Origin: Burkholderiaceae bacterium
GTDB lineage: Bacteria > Pseudomonadota > Gammaproteobacteria > Burkholderiales > Burkholderiaceae_C
Length of the DNA stretch: 44,471 nucleotides
Reading direction: 5' to 3'
NCBI GenBank assembly: GCA_031253795.1
Contig: JAIRVR010000036.1
Coordinates: 1 to 44,471 of the forward strand
Shown here: positions 36,277 through 44,471 of the stretch, one piece after another
Position numbering within the stretch: the stretch's first letter is position 1
How the letters are laid out: each line of letters begins with the position of its first letter
The notes under the pieces: generated by a model
The model's input: only the letters and a program-made list of their open reading frames with translations
What the model was told of the DNA's origin: nothing
The model's database searches: none
Made by a program: the position numbers and the translations under genes

Positions 36277-36280
<4 letters not shown>
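35435..36280 (+). CDS. ABC transporter permease (DppC/OppC type)
   Basis: This is the second membrane subunit, 281 residues, with the DppC signature LAPYDPMALNGGRAEPPSAEFWLGTDVLGRDYLSRLLWGGRTALL and an EAA loop VHLGYVRAAQLRGEGTLSIIVRELLPNTLD. About six membrane helices are predicted, ending in SFLGMGISPPTPDWGLMVAEG and a last helix. The ATG at 35435 gives MMLKINHHALL; an earlier in-frame ATG at 35390 lies inside the previous gene. Its stop overlaps the ATPase start (ATGA at 36277-36280). Confidence 0.92.
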
Positions 36281-38018
<1,738 letters not shown>

Positions 38019-38022
<4 letters not shown>

Positions 38023-38819
38023 CCAAGCTGATCCACATCACCGATCCCCACCTGGTTCCCCGGGGCGAAATCCTGCACGGGCTGGACCCCCATGCGCGGC
38101 TCAAGGCCTGCGTGGACGACATCCTGGAGCACCACGGCGATGCGCGCTGCGCCGTGATCACGGGCGACCTCGCCCACCGCGGCGAAGCCGGTGCCTACGA
38201 GGCCCTGCGTGCCCAGATCGACAGGCTGCCCTTTCCCTGCTTCACCCTGGTGGGCAACCACGACATCCGCAGCCTGCTGCGCGCCGCCCTGCCCGGCACG
38301 CTGAACGACGGCAACGGTTTCGTCCAGGGCCGGCTGGACCTGGACGACGCCAGCCTGCTCATGCTCGACACCCTGGACGAGGGGCACAACGGCGGCCTGT
38401 ACTGCCCCCAGCGCCAGGCCTGGCTGTCCCGCGAGCTGGACCGGCTCGGCGACCGCCCGGTCTATCTGTTCATGCACCACCCCCCGTTCGACATCGGCAT
38501 CCCCTGCCTGGACCGCATGAGCCTGGCCAACCCCGGCGACTTCGCTCGCATCACGGCGGGCCGCAGCCATCTGCGCCATCTGTTCTTCGGTCATGTGCAC
38601 CGGCCCGTCTGCGGCAGCTGGCGCGGCATTCCCTACTCGACCATGCGCGGGCTCAACCACCAGGTGCCCTTCGACCTGCACACGGTCTCGCCCGTTCCCA
38701 AGAGCCACGAGCCCCCCGCCTATGCCGTGGTCTTCCTGGCCCATGACCAGGTCACCGTGCATTTCCACGACTATCTGGACCGCTCCACCCTGCCCCGGGC
38801 CGCGGGAGTCCGGCCATGA
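38019..38819 (+). CDS. GpdQ-like class III metallophosphodiesterase
   Basis: This 266-residue calcineurin-fold phosphoesterase has a binuclear metal site: Asp9 and His11 (ITDPH), Asp50 (ITGD), Asn80-His81 (GNHD), then FMHHPP and GHVHRP. The layout resembles GpdQ and CpdA, enzymes that hydrolyse glycerophosphodiesters, cyclic nucleotides or phosphonate esters. No signal peptide is visible, so it acts in the cytosol after import. It overlaps the ABC ATPase and the next phosphoesterase gene by four bases each. In this context it may free a phosphonate or phosphate from an ester; that is inference. Confidence 0.88.
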
Positions 38820-40078
38820 CGGCGCGCCGCCGCGCCGTGGTCGTGGTCTGCGACAGCCTGGCGGCGCGCCTGGTACAGCCGCAGGTGGCGCCCGCGCTGT
38901 CGGCCCTGCGCAGCGCCAGCGCGCATTTCAGCGCCGCGCGCAGCGTGTTCCCGTCCACCACGCGCACCAGCTCCGCCTCCATGGCCACGGGCTGCCTGCC
39001 CGGCGCGCATGGCCTGCTGGGCAACACCATGGTGCTCGACGAGGACGGCCAGCTGGTGCGCCTGTCCGTGGGCCAGCCCGGCTTTCTGGACCGCATGCGC
39101 CGCGCCACGGGCCAGACGCTGCGCCGCCCTACCTGGGCCCAGCGCCTGGCCGCGCATGGCGGGGCCATCGTCATGTCCAATGTCTCGCCGGGCGCGGCCT
39201 ATCTGCAGGACCCCGACAGCTATGGCCATGTCTACCACCGCAGCGGCTCGCGCGGGCCGGGCGGCACGCCGCTGGACGATGGCCTGCCCATCGAGGTCGG
39301 CGCGGCCGGCGACGCCGCCATGACCGAGCGCTTTTGCCGCGAGGTGCTGCGCCAGCGCGCACCGGCCCTGGCCGTGCTGTGGCTGTCCGAGCCCGACCAT
39401 ACGGCCCACCACACGGCCCTGGGCTCGCCCGAGCACCTGGCCATGATCGGGCGCGCCGACGCCTGCGTCGACCAGGTCCGGCGCACGGTCGATGCCCTGG
39501 ACCCGCAGGGCGAGCACATCCTGCTCGTGGCCTGTTCGGACCACGGCATGGAGACGGTGGGCCGCAGGATCGACCTGGATGCGCTGCTGGTGGAGGCGGG
39601 CTGGAAAAGCGGTCCGCAATCCGGCGACGTGGTCGTGGCCCCCAACGGCAATGCCGCCCTGCTGTACTTCTCCGAACGCGCGCGGGCCGACATCCCGGCC
39701 CTGGCGCAGTGGCTGCAGGACCAGGACTTCACGGGCCGCGTGGCCTGGGGTGCGGGCCTGGCCGACCTGGGCCTGCCCACGGGCACGGCACTGGGCATCG
39801 CCCTGGCCCTGCGCCATGACGAGACGGCCAATGCCCATGGTGTGCCCGGCCGCAGCGTGGCCGTGCAGAGTCCCTTCAGCGGCGACTCCTCGCCCCCGGG
39901 ATGCGGCCAGCATGGCGGCCTGGGCAGCAGCGAGCAGCAGCCCTTTCTCTACCTGCGCGGCCCGGGGCTCGACCCCGGTGAGCGCAGCCAGCCCGCATCG
40001 CTGATCGACATCGCGCCCACCGTGCTCCACCACCTGGGTGTCGCGGCCGACGGCATGCAGGGGCGGGTGCTGCAGTAG
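38816..40078 (+). CDS. Alkaline phosphatase superfamily hydrolase, PhnA/NPP-like
   Basis: This 420-residue enzyme shares the catalytic frame of PhnA: Asp13 (VVCDSL), nucleophile Thr49 (FPSTTRTSSASMATG aligns to the PhnA Thr67 segment), Asp195 and His199 (EPDHTAHH), Asp243-His244 (SDHGMETVG) and His367 (QHGGLGSSEQQPF). The lysines that hold phosphonoacetate in PhnA are missing (NVSPGAAY instead of TAKDKLR), so the substrate differs; a nucleotide pyrophosphatase/phosphodiesterase-like or phosphonate monoester hydrolase activity is plausible. There is no signal peptide. It overlaps the GpdQ-like gene by four bases (ATGA). Confidence 0.87.
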   Translation: MTARRRAVVVVCDSLAARLVQPQVAPALSALRSASAHFSAARSVFPSTTRTSSASMATGCLPGAHGLLGNTMVLDEDGQLVRLSVGQPGFLDRMRRATGQTLRRPTWAQRLAAHGGAIVMSNVSPGAAYLQDPDSYGHVYHRSGSRGPGGTPLDDGLPIEVGAAGDAAMTERFCREVLRQRAPALAVLWLSEPDHTAHHTALGSPEHLAMIGRADACVDQVRRTVDALDPQGEHILLVACSDHGMETVGRRIDLDALLVEAGWKSGPQSGDVVVAPNGNAALLYFSERARADIPALAQWLQDQDFTGRVAWGAGLADLGLPTGTALGIALALRHDETANAHGVPGRSVAVQSPFSGDSSPPGCGQHGGLGSSEQQPFLYLRGPGLDPGERSQPASLIDIAPTVLHHLGVAADGMQGRVLQ

Positions 40079-40203
40079 CAGCCCGGTCAGGTCCTTCACA
40101 GCCTCCCATGAAAGCGATCGCGCGGCAGCGCGAGGGCGCAGCCTTGCCCGCCCCTTTTCCCCCACCGACGTCGTCCACGACGCAACACACCACGGAGACA
40201 TGC

Positions 40204-41268
40204 ATGAAAAGACCGATTCTGATGCCCGCGATCGCCGCTGGCGGCCTGGCCTTGCTTTCCCCTTGCCAGGCCCAGTCCTCGCTGACGGTGTTCGGCCTGC
40301 TGGACACGGGCCTGGCCCATTACCGCGTCCATGGCGGCTCCAGCCAGACCGCCCTGGCATCGGACGGCATGGCCAGCAGCCGCATCGGCGTGCGCGGGCA
40401 GGAGGACCTGGGCGGCGGCCTGGCTGCGGGCTTCTGGCTGGAGGGCGCCGTCGCCCCCGATGACCCGGGCACGCTGAACTTTGCGCGCCGCTCCACGCTC
40501 GGCCTGTCGGGAGGCTGGGGCGAGATCCGGCTGGGACGCGACTACACGCCCACCTACATGATCCAGTCCGAGTTCTCGGGACCCTGGGTGACCAATGGCG
40601 TGGGGGAAAGCCTGGTCTACCGCGCACGCGCAGTGCTGTACGGCAGCGCCAATGGCGGGCAGGCCACGCATGTGCGCGCCAGCAATTCCATCGGCTATTT
40701 CCTACCCAGGAACCTGGGCGGCCTGTCGGGCCAGCTGCAGTACGCCTTTCCCGAAGCCGCGGACGGCAGCCAGGCCGGCCGCTACCTGGGCGGCAGGCTG
40801 GGCTGGCGCCAGGGACCGTGGCGCATGGCCGTCGCCTACAGCCGCGCCACGGGCGGGCCCAAGGCACCGGCCACGCGGCCGCGCGAACTGCGCTCGGCCA
40901 GTTTGGGCGCGTCCTATGAATTTTCAGCCGCCTCCCTGGAGGCGCTGTATGCGCGCGACAGCGTGGACATGCCCCAGGGCCGCAAAACCCTGGAAGGACT
41001 GACCGCCGGCCTGACCGTTCCCGTGGGCCGCGGCGAATGGCGGCTGAGCTACGGCCATGTGGCCTTTCGGCATCCCGCCGACCAGGCCCGCGCCGACAAG
41101 CTCGCCTTCGGCTATGTGCACCACCTGTCCAAGCGCACGGCGCTGTATGCGACCCATGCCCATGTCCGCAACCGCCGCGGCGCCGCCTTCACCGTCGGCG
41201 GCGATCCGGCCGGCCTGGCCAACCAGGCGTCGAGCGGCCAGAACATCGGCATACGCCACCTGTTCTGA
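40204..41268 (+). CDS. General bacterial porin (Comamonadaceae type)
   Basis: This outer-membrane trimeric porin of 354 residues has a signal peptide of about 23 residues ending in SPCQAQ, then SSLTVFGLLDTGLAHYR and SSRIGVRGQEDLGGGLAAGFWLEG, standard opening strands of betaproteobacterial porins, and a terminal phenylalanine (NIGIRHLF) for BAM recognition. It is somewhat shorter than the related OmpC-like porins. The start ATG at 40204 follows GGAGACATGC. It lies 125 bases after the hydrolase gene, so it may have its own promoter; I see no clear one in that gap. It could admit the phosphonate substrate. Confidence 0.92.
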   Translation: MKRPILMPAIAAGGLALLSPCQAQSSLTVFGLLDTGLAHYRVHGGSSQTALASDGMASSRIGVRGQEDLGGGLAAGFWLEGAVAPDDPGTLNFARRSTLGLSGGWGEIRLGRDYTPTYMIQSEFSGPWVTNGVGESLVYRARAVLYGSANGGQATHVRASNSIGYFLPRNLGGLSGQLQYAFPEAADGSQAGRYLGGRLGWRQGPWRMAVAYSRATGGPKAPATRPRELRSASLGASYEFSAASLEALYARDSVDMPQGRKTLEGLTAGLTVPVGRGEWRLSYGHVAFRHPADQARADKLAFGYVHHLSKRTALYATHAHVRNRRGAAFTVGGDPAGLANQASSGQNIGIRHLF

Positions 41269-41296
41269 GTTCCCCCACCCCACCAGGAGACCGACC

Positions 41297-42895
41297 ATGC
41301 AACGCCGCGAACTCATCCGCCTGGCCGCCGCCACGGCCGCTGCCACCACCCTGCCCCGCTGGGCCTGGTCCGACCCGCTGACCCAGCGCGAACTCTTCCC
41401 CCTGGGCGTGGCCAGCGGCGCGCCCACGCCCGACGGCTTCGTGCTGTGGACCCGGCTTCTCGACGGCCCCGTGCCCGGCACCGTGCCCGCGGACACGCCA
41501 CGCACGCCCCTGCCCAGTGCGCTGACCGTAGGCTGGGAAGTGGCCGAGGACGAGGGCTTCCAGAACATCGTGTGCAGCGGCCAGGCCCAGGCCCTGGCCG
41601 CGCTGGGCCATGCCGTCCATGTGGAGGTGGCGGGCCTGCAGCCCGACCACTGGTACTTCTACCGCTTCATGCACGGCGACTCCGTGACCCAGGTGGCGCG
41701 CACGCGCACCGCGCCCGCCCCCGGCACCCTGCCCTCGCGGCTGCGCTTTGCCTTCGTGTCCTGCCAGCGCTGGGAACAAGGCCATTACGCGGGCTACCGC
41801 CACATGCTGGACGAGGAACTGGACCTGGTGCTCTTCCTCGGCGACTACATCTACGAGTACGCCATGCCCAAGACACCGCCCAGCTATACGCTGGCACGCA
41901 CCCATACCCTGGTGGCTGCCAAGACGCTGGGCGACTACCGCGACCGCTACGCCCTGTACCGTACGGACGCCCAGCTGCAGGCCGCCCACCGTGCCTGCCC
42001 CTGGCTGGTCAGCTGGGACGACCACGAGGTGCAGGACGACTACGCCGGCCTGGGCGGCACGGGCAGCGCCTTCCCCGCGCGCCGCGCCGCGGCCTATCAG
42101 GCCTTCTACGAAAACATGCCCCTGCGTGCCACGGCCCTCACCCAGGGCCTGGCCGGCCTGGGCACGCAGGACGGCGTGCGCATCCATGACCGCCACGCCT
42201 GGGGCCAGCTGCTGCGCTTTCACATGCTGGACACGCGCCAGTTCCGCGATCGCCAGGCCTGCCGCGTTCCCGGCCAGGCCGCACCCGGCACCGTGACACC
42301 CCAGGGCTGCGCCGAACTGCTGGACCCGGCGCGCAGCATCCTGGGTGCCGACCAGGAGGCCTGGGTGGAGCAGGGCCTGGCCCAGGACGCGGCCTCTGGC
42401 GTGCGATGGACCGCCCTGGCCCAGCAGACCATCTTCTCACGCCGCAACTACCAACCCCTGCCCGCCGAGAGTTACCACAGCAGCACCTGGGACGGCTATC
42501 CGGCATGCCGCCAGCGCCTGCTCGACGCCGTGGGCGACGCTGCGCCACGCAACACGGTCTTCCTGGGCGGCGACATCCACCAGAACTATGTGTGCAAGGT
42601 GCTGGCCGACTTCGCCAACCCGCAGTCGCCGGTCATCGCCAGCGAGTTTTGCGGCACCTCCATCGCCTCGGCCAGCAGCGTGGCCCAGACCCGGGCCCAG
42701 GAAATCGCCGACAACAACCCGCACATCCTGCTGGCACGCTCGGACCGGCGCGGCTACGCCGTGGCCGAGGTCACGCCCCAGCAATGGACCACCACGCTGC
42801 GCGTGCTCGACGACGTGATCCAGCCCGGCAGCGGCATATCGACGCTGGCGAGCTTCGTGGTCCAGGACGGCGTGCCGGGCCCCCAGCCCGTGTGA
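41297..42895 (+). CDS. phoD: PhoD-family alkaline phosphatase (Tat-exported)
   Basis: This periplasmic metal-dependent phosphatase/phosphodiesterase of 532 residues has a short Tat signal (RRELIRLAAATAAATTL, about 3-19), an N-terminal PhoD_N domain (FPLGVASGAPTPDGFVLWTRL) and the PhoD catalytic domain: FVSCQRWEQGHY, VLFLGDYIYEY, VSWDDHEVQDDYAG and FLGGDIHQNYV. Characterised PhoD proteins use Ca and Fe and act on phosphomono- and diesters. It lies 28 bases after the porin gene, so the two are probably co-transcribed. It could process esters in the periplasm before import. Confidence 0.92.
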   Translation: MQRRELIRLAAATAAATTLPRWAWSDPLTQRELFPLGVASGAPTPDGFVLWTRLLDGPVPGTVPADTPRTPLPSALTVGWEVAEDEGFQNIVCSGQAQALAALGHAVHVEVAGLQPDHWYFYRFMHGDSVTQVARTRTAPAPGTLPSRLRFAFVSCQRWEQGHYAGYRHMLDEELDLVLFLGDYIYEYAMPKTPPSYTLARTHTLVAAKTLGDYRDRYALYRTDAQLQAAHRACPWLVSWDDHEVQDDYAGLGGTGSAFPARRAAAYQAFYENMPLRATALTQGLAGLGTQDGVRIHDRHAWGQLLRFHMLDTRQFRDRQACRVPGQAAPGTVTPQGCAELLDPARSILGADQEAWVEQGLAQDAASGVRWTALAQQTIFSRRNYQPLPAESYHSSTWDGYPACRQRLLDAVGDAAPRNTVFLGGDIHQNYVCKVLADFANPQSPVIASEFCGTSIASASSVAQTRAQEIADNNPHILLARSDRRGYAVAEVTPQQWTTTLRVLDDVIQPGSGISTLASFVVQDGVPGPQPV

Positions 42896-42968
42896 ACCGG
42901 CGCCCGCCGCCGCGCGCAGCGCATGCGGTGGCGGGCCGTGACAAGACTTCCCAGAACAAGGCGGTGAC

Positions 42969-44273
42969 GTGCTCGAACAACCGATGGCAATGACGACCGG
43001 GCCCGAATGGCCCTATCTCGAAATCCTGGTGCGCCTGGCCCTGAGCCTGGCCCTGGGCCTGCTCATAGGCCTGGAACGCGAGCGCCGGGGCAAGGAGGCG
43101 GGACTGCGCACCTTCGGCTTCATCTGCATGCTGGGCGCGCTGGGCGGCCTGCTGGGCATGGCCGCCGCCCTGCTGGTGCTGGCCCTGGTCGGCGTGCTCG
43201 CCATCCTGCTCAACGTGCAGACCCTGCGTGCCGGCCAGGGCGCCGAGCTGACCACTTCCGCGGCCATGCTGGTGACCTGCCTGGCCGGCGTGCTCTGCGG
43301 CCAGGGTCACACCATTTCGCCGGCGGCGGTGATGGTGCTGGCCACGGCCCTGCTGGCCTGGAAGGAGAGGCTGCGCGGCTTCACCGCGGGCCTGACCGAG
43401 AGCGAGATGCGCTCGGCCCTGCTGCTGGCCATCCTGGCCATCGTGATCTATCCGGCCCTGCCAGAGGGCGCCGTGGGCCCCTGGAAGCTGGTGGAGCCGC
43501 GCGCCGCCTGGGTGACCGTCATCCTCATCGCCGGCATAGGCTTCGTCAACTACATCCTGTGGAAGCTCTATGGCGCGCGCGGCACCGAGCTGTCTGGCTT
43601 TCTGGGCGGCCTGGTCAACAGCAATTTCACGGTCATCGAAATGTCCTCGCGGGTGGTGGCCACCCAGGGTGCCTATGTGGGCACGGCCTATCGCGGCATC
43701 CTGCTGGCGACATCGGCCATGGTGCTGCGCAATGCCGGCCTGCTGCTGATCCTGGCGCCCGTCGCCCTGCTCGGCGCCACGGGCGGCTTTGCGCTGATGA
43801 TGCTGGCCAGCGCCGTCCTGGTGCTGCTCAGCTATGGCCGCCGCGGCCAGCGGCGCGCCGAACCCGCGCCCGACATCCAGCTGGACCTGCCCTTTTCCCT
43901 GCCCCTGGCCCTCAAGTACGGCCTGGTATTTCTCATCCTGCACGTGGTCGGTGGCCTGACCCAGCGGCATTTCGGCGATGCGGGCTTTTACTTCGTCAGC
44001 GTGGTCGGCGGCCTGATGTCCAGCGCCAGCGCGGTCGCGGCCGCCGCCGCGCTGGCCTCCCAGGGCAGCGTCTCCCCCATCACGGCCGGCACGGGCGCCG
44101 TGCTGGCCTCGCTGACCAGCATCGCCTTCAGCATGTCCTTCGTGCTGCGCACGCGCGAACGCCGCCTCACCGCCAGGCTGTGCACCGCCATGCTGTGCAT
44201 CGCGGCGGCCGGCGCCTGCGGCCTGGTCGGCTGGCACCTGTTCTTCCCACGGATCCAGCCCCTGCTGCCCTGA
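42969..44273 (+). CDS. MgtC/SapB family membrane protein with DUF4010 domain
   Basis: This inner-membrane protein of 434 residues has many predicted helices. The N-terminal MgtC-type domain (about 17-150) has [33 protein letters not shown], and the remainder fits the DUF4010 membrane domain ([41 protein letters not shown]). MgtC proteins affect magnesium and phosphate homeostasis and ATP synthase in pathogens; the longer DUF4010 forms are uncharacterised. The start is GTG at 42969 with AAGGCGGTGAC upstream; ATG at 42984 is an alternative. It follows phoD by 73 bases. Confidence 0.88.
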   Translation: MLEQPMAMTTGPEWPYLEILVRLALSLALGLLIGLERERRGKEAGLRTFGFICMLGALGGLLGMAAALLVLALVGVLAILLNVQTLRAGQGAELTTSAAMLVTCLAGVLCGQGHTISPAAVMVLATALLAWKERLRGFTAGLTESEMRSALLLAILAIVIYPALPEGAVGPWKLVEPRAAWVTVILIAGIGFVNYILWKLYGARGTELSGFLGGLVNSNFTVIEMSSRVVATQGAYVGTAYRGILLATSAMVLRNAGLLLILAPVALLGATGGFALMMLASAVLVLLSYGRRGQRRAEPAPDIQLDLPFSLPLALKYGLVFLILHVVGGLTQRHFGDAGFYFVSVVGGLMSSASAVAAAAALASQGSVSPITAGTGAVLASLTSIAFSMSFVLRTRERRLTARLCTAMLCIAAAGACGLVGWHLFFPRIQPLLP

Positions 44274-44304
44274 GTCCGGCCTTCCCTGCCCTATCGAGAC
44301 TGCC

Positions 44305-44471
44305 ATGCACACTGCACCAACGCACACTCCCGCCACCTTGCCCGTGCTTGCCCCGCCGGCCGGCTTCGCCGCCCAGGCCCGCATCCCGGGCATGGCCCAG
44401 TACCAGGCCCTGTGCGACGAGGCCGCCAGCGACTACCAGGGCTTCTGGGCCCGCCTCGCACGCGAGAACGT
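44305..44471 (+). CDS. acs: Acetyl-CoA synthetase (N-terminus only; cut by window edge)
   Basis: Fifty-five codons are visible. After a variable leader (about 1-20) comes [20 protein letters not shown] and then [14 protein letters not shown], the conserved N-terminal segment of acetate-CoA ligases. The enzyme converts acetate, ATP and CoA to acetyl-CoA. It starts 31 bases after the MgtC-like gene in the same direction. Acetate is the carbon product of PhnA, so its position at the end of the phosphonate region may be functional; it may also be coincidence, since acs occurs in many settings. Confidence 0.85.
   Translation, partial: MHTAPTHTPATLPVLAPPAGFAAQARIPGMAQYQALCDEAASDYQGFWARLAREN

Noticed and set aside
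42771..44393. A 540-codon minus-strand open frame opposite the MgtC-like gene
   Set aside because: Shadow of a well-supported membrane protein gene; repetitive Gln, Gly and His composition typical of antisense frames here.

Overview
The window is chromosomal DNA of very high GC content from a betaproteobacterium of the Comamonadaceae, most likely Delftia or a close relative. The basis is the codon and GC pattern, the Bug/TctC-type binding protein, the Comamonadaceae-style general porin, and the housekeeping neighbourhood (secB-grxC-rhodanese | gpmA-ctpA-moeB and coaD-rsmD-M16-M16 | ftsY). This assignment rests on gene content, not on a database search. Genes are densely packed and no gene-free stretch exceeds 300 bases. 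I see no rRNA, tRNA, CRISPR array, insertion sequence or prophage.

Layout. 1-4405: housekeeping genes (partial secB, grxC, membrane rhodanese, gpmA, ctpA, moeB-like). 4526-7114: a signalling island with a lone receiver protein, a NarL-type regulator and a divergent CHASE3-type histidine kinase. 7370-9525: a small stress-type trio (DUF1328, DUF883/YqjD-like, BON lipoprotein) followed by a zinc-ribbon metallopeptidase. 9553-14904: coaD, rsmD and a paired inactive/active M16 peptidase operon, divergent from ftsY. 15154-18925: a Bug binding protein, cutA, and a MarR-aldolase-ketopantoate reductase operon with a perfect palindromic operator.

19038-24852 is a catabolic block whose enzyme set (StyA-like flavin monooxygenase, flavin reductase, short-chain dehydrogenase, dienelactone-hydrolase-like protein, divergent AraC regulator) matches the iif/ind-type route from indole to anthranilate. 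25033-27859 is an arsenic operon, arsR-arsB-arsC/arsH, in which arsenate reductase and ArsH are one continuous polypeptide.

27890-44471 is the most interesting part. A LysR regulator diverges from phosphonoacetate hydrolase (phnA), an iron-type alcohol dehydrogenase and phosphonoacetaldehyde dehydrogenase (phnY). These are followed in the same direction by a peptide-type ABC transporter, a GpdQ-like metallophosphodiesterase, a second PhnA-fold alkaline-phosphatase-superfamily enzyme, a porin, a Tat-exported PhoD phosphatase, an MgtC-like membrane protein and the start of acetyl-CoA synthetase. There is no aminotransferase (phnW) in the visible cluster. My reading, which is inference, is a pathway that imports an esterified or free hydroxyalkylphosphonate, frees it, oxidises 2-hydroxyethylphosphonate to phosphonoacetaldehyde and then phosphonoacetate, and splits it to phosphate and acetate, with acetate activated by the adjacent acs.
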